10,451 bases of DNA from Porticoccaceae bacterium (GTDB lineage Bacteria > Pseudomonadota > Gammaproteobacteria > Pseudomonadales > Porticoccaceae). Positions 6,736 to 10,451 of the stretch are shown piece after piece. Both the position numbers and the translations under genes were made by a program. The stretch spans positions 33,904 to 44,354 of the forward strand of contig PBJN01000020.1 of NCBI GenBank assembly GCA_002720735.1, read 5' to 3'. Under the pieces are notes generated by a model that did not search any database, was not told the DNA's origin, and saw nothing but the letters and a program-made list of their open reading frames with translations. How positions within the stretch are numbered: position 1 is the stretch's first letter; each line of letters begins with the position of its first letter.

Positions 6736-8439
6736 CTAAAATAAGTTGTAAAGTTGAGTCAGCGGAAGTACTTTTGCCGGCTCGCAGGTCATTAATAATC
6801 CATCCGCATGAACTTCGTAAGTCTGAGGATCCACGGTGACGTTAGGCATCCATGCGTTATGAATCATGTTTCGCTTGGTAATTGATCGAGTGTTTCTGCA
6901 TGCCACGAGCCGGCGAGAAAGATCTAACTTCTTTCCAAGACCATCCTCTACGGCCATTTTTGAAGTGAAAGTAACACATGTTTGCGACGGAGCCTTCCCA
7001 TAACTCCCAAACATCTTCCTGAAATGCACTGGCTGCGGTGTTGGGATTGATGCATTTGGATCACCCATTGGAGCCGCAGCAATTATCCCTCCCTTAATAA
7101 TCAGTGTGGGCTTAGTCCCAAAAAAAGCCGGTTTCCATAGCACAAGATCTGCGAGCTTCCCGACTTCGACAGAACCGATCTCATGATCAATACCATGAGT
7201 TATGGCCGGATTGATAGTATATTTTGCAATGTAACGCTTGGCTCGAAAATTATCCATTTTTTCATTATCTTGATCTAAAGCCCCCCGCTGGACCTTCATT
7301 TTATGAGCCGTTTGCCAAGTACGTGTAATCACCTCTCCAACTCGACCCATTGCTTGAGAATCCGAAGCAATCATACTGAAAGCTCCAAGATCATGAAAAA
7401 TATCCTCTGCCGCTATTGTCTCTTTCCGGATGCGCGAGTCCGCAAATGCTATGTCCTCAGGAATGGATGAGTCTAAATGATGACACACCATCAACATGTC
7501 CAGATGCTCGTCAATAGTGTTTACAGTGTATGGACGCGTTGGATTAGTGGATGAGGGTAAAACATTCAACTCCGCACAAGCTCGAATAATATCAGGGGCA
7601 TGTCCGCCGCCGGCACCCTCTGTATGATAGGTGTGAATTGCCCGTCCTTTAAAGGCCGCGATGGTGTCATCGACAAATCCCGACTCATTCAGGGTATCAG
7701 TATGTATAGCAACCTGTACATCATTTGTTTCCGCCACACTGAGACAATTGTCAATGGATGCCGGCGTAGTTCCCCAATCCTCATGTAATTTTAGACCACA
7801 TGCTCCAGCTAAGAGCTGCTCCTCCAGCGCAATGGGTATGCTAGCGTTACCTTTTCCCAAAAATCCTAAATTCATTGGCATATCATCAGTAGCTTGTAAC
7901 ATCTTGCCAATATTCCAAGGTCCGGGTGTACACGTTGTAGCATTGGTTCCTGTGGCCGGCCCTGTTCCACCACCAATCATGGTAGTAATACCCGACATAA
8001 GAGCCTCCTCAATTTGTTGAGGACAAATAAAGTGGATATGCGCATCCACGCCGCCAGGGGTCAAAATCAAACCCTCGCCTGCTATAACTTCAGTGCCAGG
8101 CCCAATAATGACCGACACGTTATCCTGAATATCTGGATTACCCGCTTTTCCTATGGCAGCGATTCTTCCATGATTTATGCCGACATCCGCCTTAACAATA
8201 CCCCAATGATCTAAAATCAGAGCGTTCGTTATTACTACATCGACAGACTCACTGCAACTGTGTTGGCTTTGCCCCATGCCGTCTCGAATGACTTTTCCCC
8301 CACCGAACTTTACTTCCTCTCCGTAGCAAGTGAAGTCTTCCTCTACCTCAATAATAAGCTCTGTGTCTCCCAAACGAACTCGATCACCCTTTGTGGGACC
8401 AAACATGGAAGCATAGGCTTTGCGATCAATACTAATCAT
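6736..8439 (-). CDS. ureC: Urease alpha (large catalytic) subunit UreC
   Basis: UreC holds the di-nickel site that hydrolyses urea to ammonia and carbamate in the cytoplasm. The 567 residues equal the length of the Klebsiella subunit, and every active-site residue falls at the same number. They are His134 and His136 (DAHIHF), the carbamylated Lys217 and His219 (GLKLHEDWG), His246, His272, flap Cys319 and His320 (MVCHHL), Arg336 and Asp360 ([11 protein letters not shown]). The enzyme should therefore be active once matured. I chose the ATG at 8439, giving [20 protein letters not shown], since an ideal AAGGAGGTGG precedes it. The frame extends 27 codons further to 8520, but into ureB and without similarity. 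The start overlaps ureB by 8 bp. It ends with LTQLYNLF, followed by ureE after 13 bp. Confidence 0.99.
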   Translation of the reverse strand: MISIDRKAYASMFGPTKGDRVRLGDTELIIEVEEDFTCYGEEVKFGGGKVIRDGMGQSQHSCSESVDVVITNALILDHWGIVKADVGINHGRIAAIGKAGNPDIQDNVSVIIGPGTEVIAGEGLILTPGGVDAHIHFICPQQIEEALMSGITTMIGGGTGPATGTNATTCTPGPWNIGKMLQATDDMPMNLGFLGKGNASIPIALEEQLLAGACGLKLHEDWGTTPASIDNCLSVAETNDVQVAIHTDTLNESGFVDDTIAAFKGRAIHTYHTEGAGGGHAPDIIRACAELNVLPSSTNPTRPYTVNTIDEHLDMLMVCHHLDSSIPEDIAFADSRIRKETIAAEDIFHDLGAFSMIASDSQAMGRVGEVITRTWQTAHKMKVQRGALDQDNEKMDNFRAKRYIAKYTINPAITHGIDHEIGSVEVGKLADLVLWKPAFFGTKPTLIIKGGIIAAAPMGDPNASIPTPQPVHFRKMFGSYGKAPSQTCVTFTSKMAVEDGLGKKLDLSRRLVACRNTRSITKRNMIHNAWMPNVTVDPQTYEVHADGLLMTCEPAKVLPLTQLYNLF

Positions 8440-8755
8440 TTTCCACCTCCTTAAGAGAACCCATAATCTCTCCCCGAAACCCGAAAACATTCCGCGTTCC
8501 AGCAAGAGAAACAAGTTCAATTTCCCTAACCTGCCCTGGTTCGAACCGAACCGCAGTGCCCGACGCGATATTCAAACGAAAGCCGCGCGCTCTGATTCGA
8601 TCAAACTTTAGTGCGGGGTTCACCTCATAAAAATGATAGTGCGAGCCAACCTGAACCGGTCGATCTCCCACATTAGCCACCTCTAATTCAATTGTGTCCC
8701 TATTTTGATTGATCAGAATAGAGCCGCTGCTTACAAAAACTTCACCAGGAATCAT
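8432..8755 (-). CDS. ureB: Urease beta subunit UreB
   Basis: UreB is a small structural subunit of the UreABC trimer of trimers. The 107 residues show the family start MIPGEVF, then the [20 protein letters not shown] block (about 28-47), [25 protein letters not shown] (52-76), and the near-terminal GFRGEIMG. The subunits are separate, as in most proteobacteria, not fused to UreA as in Helicobacter. The ATG at 8755 has a GAGG 8 nt upstream. The gene follows ureA by 19 bp and overlaps ureC by 8 bp. Confidence 0.98.
   Translation of the reverse strand: MIPGEVFVSSGSILINQNRDTIELEVANVGDRPVQVGSHYHFYEVNPALKFDRIRARGFRLNIASGTAVRFEPGQVREIELVSLAGTRNVFGFRGEIMGSLKEVEND
8443..8452 (-). promoter_or_regulatory. 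Strong ribosome binding site of ureC
   Basis: AAGGAGGTGG on the minus strand is a near-perfect Shine-Dalgarno, with its AGGAGG core 6 nt before the ATG at 8439. It lies inside the ureB coding sequence. It fixes the UreC start at MISIDRK and rules out the 27-codon extension. Confidence 0.85.
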
Positions 8756-8774
8756 ATCAATTACCTCATCGGTT

Positions 8775-9077
8775 CTAATTTATAGGGTCATGCACCGTGA
8801 CTAACTTTGTGCCATCTGGAAATGTTGCCTCTACTTGGACCTCTGAAACAAGTTCCGCTACACCATCCATCACCTGATCACTTCTTAAAATATTCTTTCC
8901 GTCACTCATCAACTGAGCAACGGACTTCCCATCCCTAGCTCCCTCAACAATTGCCATAGAAATATAAGCAACAGCCTCGGGATAGTTAAGTTTTAGTCCG
9001 CGACCGAGCCGTCTTTCAGCAAGAAGGGCCGCGGTGAAAGTGATTAATTTATCCTTTTCTCTGGGCAGTAATTCCAT
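8775..9077 (-). CDS. ureA: Urease gamma subunit UreA
   Basis: UreA is the smallest structural subunit of urease. The 100 residues are the standard length and show the family start [11 protein letters not shown], then [22 protein letters not shown] (14-35), [15 protein letters not shown] (43-57), and the C-terminal [20 protein letters not shown]. An AAGGAGTGAG sequence lies a few bases before the ATG. It begins 25 bp after the ureD stop and precedes ureB by 19 bp, in a single operon. Confidence 0.98.
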   Translation of the reverse strand: MELLPREKDKLITFTAALLAERRLGRGLKLNYPEAVAYISMAIVEGARDGKSVAQLMSDGKNILRSDQVMDGVAELVSEVQVEATFPDGTKLVTVHDPIN

Positions 9078-9102
9078 ATTAGTCTCACTCCTTCTAGGGT
9101 AT

Positions 9103-9978
9103 TTAGGTTAGCCAAATTCGCGGTTCACAAAATTCGCGTAGCATTAGAATTGGCCTTGCTAACTTCCACCAGTTCACAAATATTTTTTTAGCATGCTCCG
9201 CACTGTTTCCGAGGTAGCGTCCGATTAGAAAATTTCCAACCCGCGATATAGACATTAAATGAGGAGACTTAGCCATAAATTCAATCTCACGCATCCTTGA
9301 TATTATAGAATCCGCACCATCAACAAAAGGTCCAAGTATGAGGAATCCCGACACCATAAAGCCTTGCAACCCCGCAGGCTTTGAAAGAAGTGAGTTTTCC
9401 TGGTCACACAACTCGAGTCGATCCACATATACAGGCATGCCATCCTTCTGGAGAACATATTTTTGTTTAAAACTTCCCAAGTCAAAACCTGAAAAAGAGG
9501 CAGGCATGCCCAGTGAGCATATATCCCAACCTGCGAAACAACTCCCTTCTGACAAATTTATTTTAGTTGAAATTTGTGAACACGCACCGCTAAAAACGAT
9601 CGTTTCTAATGGAAACCACTCCACCATGGCGTTAGCTCCAATGGTCAAGTCAAATACTACTCGCTGAACCGATACATCCTTCCGAGCCCTATATATCCTG
9701 GAGGCTCCGGGTGTAGTTAAAAAGACTCCCGCGTTTTCTCCGACATCAACACTTATTCTAAGATGATCGCCAGAAACAATTCCACCCGGGGGATGCAACA
9801 GATAAACATGTGCATGCTCTAAACCCTCCGGATAAAACAATTTCTGCACATAAAGGGGGCCCTTATGTACACTCTTGATCAAACGAGTCTTCTTGCCAGG
9901 CATGTCAAAGGTAAGACCTAAGTATGCCGGCCATATTTTAGAGCCATCTGAAGAGCAGCTCTCTAATTCAGTCAACAT
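9103..9978 (-). CDS. ureD: Urease accessory protein UreD (UreH)
   Basis: UreD forms the scaffold on which UreF and UreG dock to apo-urease, and it contains the nickel tunnel in the UreDFG complex. The 291 residues are of usual length. The family blocks are [20 protein letters not shown] (about 33-52), [20 protein letters not shown] (59-78), [13 protein letters not shown] (86-98), and [12 protein letters not shown] (120-131). UreD sequences are among the most variable in the operon, and this one fits the pattern throughout. The ATG at 9978 overlaps the end of the preceding small membrane protein gene by 11 bp. I see no Shine-Dalgarno, so translation is probably coupled to that gene. Confidence 0.96.
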   Translation of the reverse strand: MLTELESCSSDGSKIWPAYLGLTFDMPGKKTRLIKSVHKGPLYVQKLFYPEGLEHAHVYLLHPPGGIVSGDHLRISVDVGENAGVFLTTPGASRIYRARKDVSVQRVVFDLTIGANAMVEWFPLETIVFSGACSQISTKINLSEGSCFAGWDICSLGMPASFSGFDLGSFKQKYVLQKDGMPVYVDRLELCDQENSLLSKPAGLQGFMVSGFLILGPFVDGADSIISRMREIEFMAKSPHLMSISRVGNFLIGRYLGNSAEHAKKIFVNWWKLARPILMLREFCEPRIWLT

Positions 9979-10222
9979 AAAAGCACTTGTCTAATTTGAG
10001 ACACTGAAACGCTCGTTGTCGTATCCTCGCATGCATAAGCGCTGCCCAGATTGCAGTTAAACCAACAATCAGTATCTCCCCTAAGTGCAGAAAATCGAAG
10101 AGAAAATGGACGCCAACACTCATATTGTTCCACGTATGAACCCCGTCGTGAGCTAATAAAGTCCCACTACCCAATACGACCATCACCAAAACTATCGACC
10201 TGACAAGATTTTTACAAGTCAT
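9968..10222 (-). CDS. Small His-containing membrane protein between urtE and ureD, function unknown
   Basis: I do not recognise this 84-residue protein with certainty. It has a strong Shine-Dalgarno (AAAGGAGGA, 8 nt before the ATG) and is translationally locked into the operon, overlapping ureD by 11 bp, so it is almost surely real. The N-terminus looks like a signal peptide: Lys4 and Arg8, a hydrophobic core at 9-21, and a likely cut after LLA at residue 24, which would leave His25 as the mature N-terminus. Then come HDGVHTW, GVHFLFDFLHLGE (37-49) and one membrane segment (about 46-64, GEILIVGLTAIWAALM), followed by a basic tail (HARIRQR) with Cys74 and Cys80. The order AH-x-G, then a His, then LH and a GL-x-A-x-WAAL helix recalls the start of HupE/UreJ nickel permeases. 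Those are about twice as long, however, so this is only a resemblance. A nickel, urea or urease-linked membrane role is inferred from position. Confidence 0.8.
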   Translation of the reverse strand: MTCKNLVRSIVLVMVVLGSGTLLAHDGVHTWNNMSVGVHFLFDFLHLGEILIVGLTAIWAALMHARIRQRAFQCLKLDKCFYVD

Positions 10223-10230
10223 TTTTAATG

Positions 10231-10239
10231 TCCTCCTTT
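10231..10239 (-). promoter_or_regulatory. Ribosome binding site of the small membrane protein gene
   Basis: AAAGGAGGA on the minus strand is a near-consensus Shine-Dalgarno, 8 nt from the ATG at 10222. It lies in the 40 bp gap after urtE. It is good evidence that the 84-codon frame is translated. Confidence 0.75.
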
Positions 10240-10262
10240 AAAGATTAGGTATTTTATTTAAT

Positions 10263-10451
10263 TCAGACCGCCAAGTGTTGTGAGATTAAATCATCACTTA
10301 ACTCCGTCATTCGACCCGATGCCACAATCCGACCTTTTTCCATCAAACGGAACTCTTTACCAACTTTTCTAGCAAAAGAGATTTTCTGCTCTACGAGGAG
10401 AACTGTTATTCCCTCAGTCTTATTCAAATATGTTATGACTCGTCCAATTTC
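10263..10451 (-). CDS. urtE: Urea ABC transporter ATP-binding protein UrtE, C-terminal part (cut by window edge)
   Basis: UrtE is one of the two ATPases (with UrtD) that power the high-affinity urea importer UrtABCDE at the inner membrane. Only the last 62 codons lie in the window. The translation contains EIGRVITYLNKTEGITVLLVEQ, then KISFARKVGKEFRLMEKGRI and VASGRMTELSDDLISQHLAV. The LLVEQ block is the H-loop region of the branched-chain amino acid/urea ABC family, with Gln in the LivF-like position, and RLMEKGRIVASG is the end of the nucleotide-binding domain. The C-terminal HLAV is typical of UrtE. The adjacent urease operon supports urea over amino acids as substrate. The Walker A and signature motifs lie outside the window. 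The small membrane protein gene begins 40 bp downstream with no terminator in between, so the transporter and urease genes are likely on one transcript. Confidence 0.9.
   Translation of the reverse strand, partial: EIGRVITYLNKTEGITVLLVEQKISFARKVGKEFRLMEKGRIVASGRMTELSDDLISQHLAV

Noticed and set aside
7661..8020. 119-codon open frame on the plus strand inside ureC
   Set aside because: It is fully antisense to the highly conserved UreC coding sequence, with no ribosome site or recognisable protein pattern. It is a shadow of ureC codon use.
8440..8520. 27-codon N-terminal extension of ureC
   Set aside because: It overlaps ureB, and the standard UreC start at 8439 has an excellent ribosome site and yields exactly the family length and residue numbering.

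Overview
The window looks like chromosomal DNA of a moderately AT-rich proteobacterium, most likely a gammaproteobacterium. The prfB-lysS order matches that of E. coli, the release factor 2 frameshift site is of the classical form, and the urease and SelO proteins resemble proteobacterial ones. A free-living, possibly aquatic lifestyle that scavenges urea nitrogen is an inference from the urease and urea transporter genes. Genus cannot be told from the sequence alone.

Left part (1-1671, minus strand): the 5' part of lysS (lysyl-tRNA synthetase, cut by the window edge) follows prfB (release factor 2). prfB is not a single open frame. It starts at 1671, meets an in-frame UGA at codon 25, and continues in the +1 frame through a textbook autoregulatory frameshift site.

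Middle part (1859-4939, plus strand): selO (protein adenylyltransferase of pseudokinase fold, 488 aa) starts divergently from prfB. It is followed by a membrane-anchored PAS sensor protein built like a histidine kinase. That protein's phospho-accepting His and most ATP-binding motifs are replaced, so it is probably a pseudo-histidine kinase. It ends only 44 bp from the convergent ureG.

Right part (4984-10451, minus strand): a tightly packed urea-use operon, read from right to left: urtE (3' end only, urea ABC transporter ATPase), a small unrecognised membrane protein of 84 aa, then ureD, ureA, ureB, ureC, ureE, ureF and ureG. Several genes overlap by 8 to 17 bp, and strong Shine-Dalgarno sequences precede several of the rest. 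All canonical urease active-site residues are present in UreC at the standard Klebsiella numbering. UrtE and its partners (outside the window) would import urea, UreABC would hydrolyse it to ammonia and CO2, and UreDEFG would load nickel. The small His-containing membrane protein between urtE and ureD is the most interesting unknown. Its position and its N-terminal pattern suggest a nickel- or urease-related membrane role, but this is a hypothesis.

I see no RNA genes, CRISPR arrays, insertion sequences or convincing rho-independent terminators. No gene-free stretch exceeds 190 bp.
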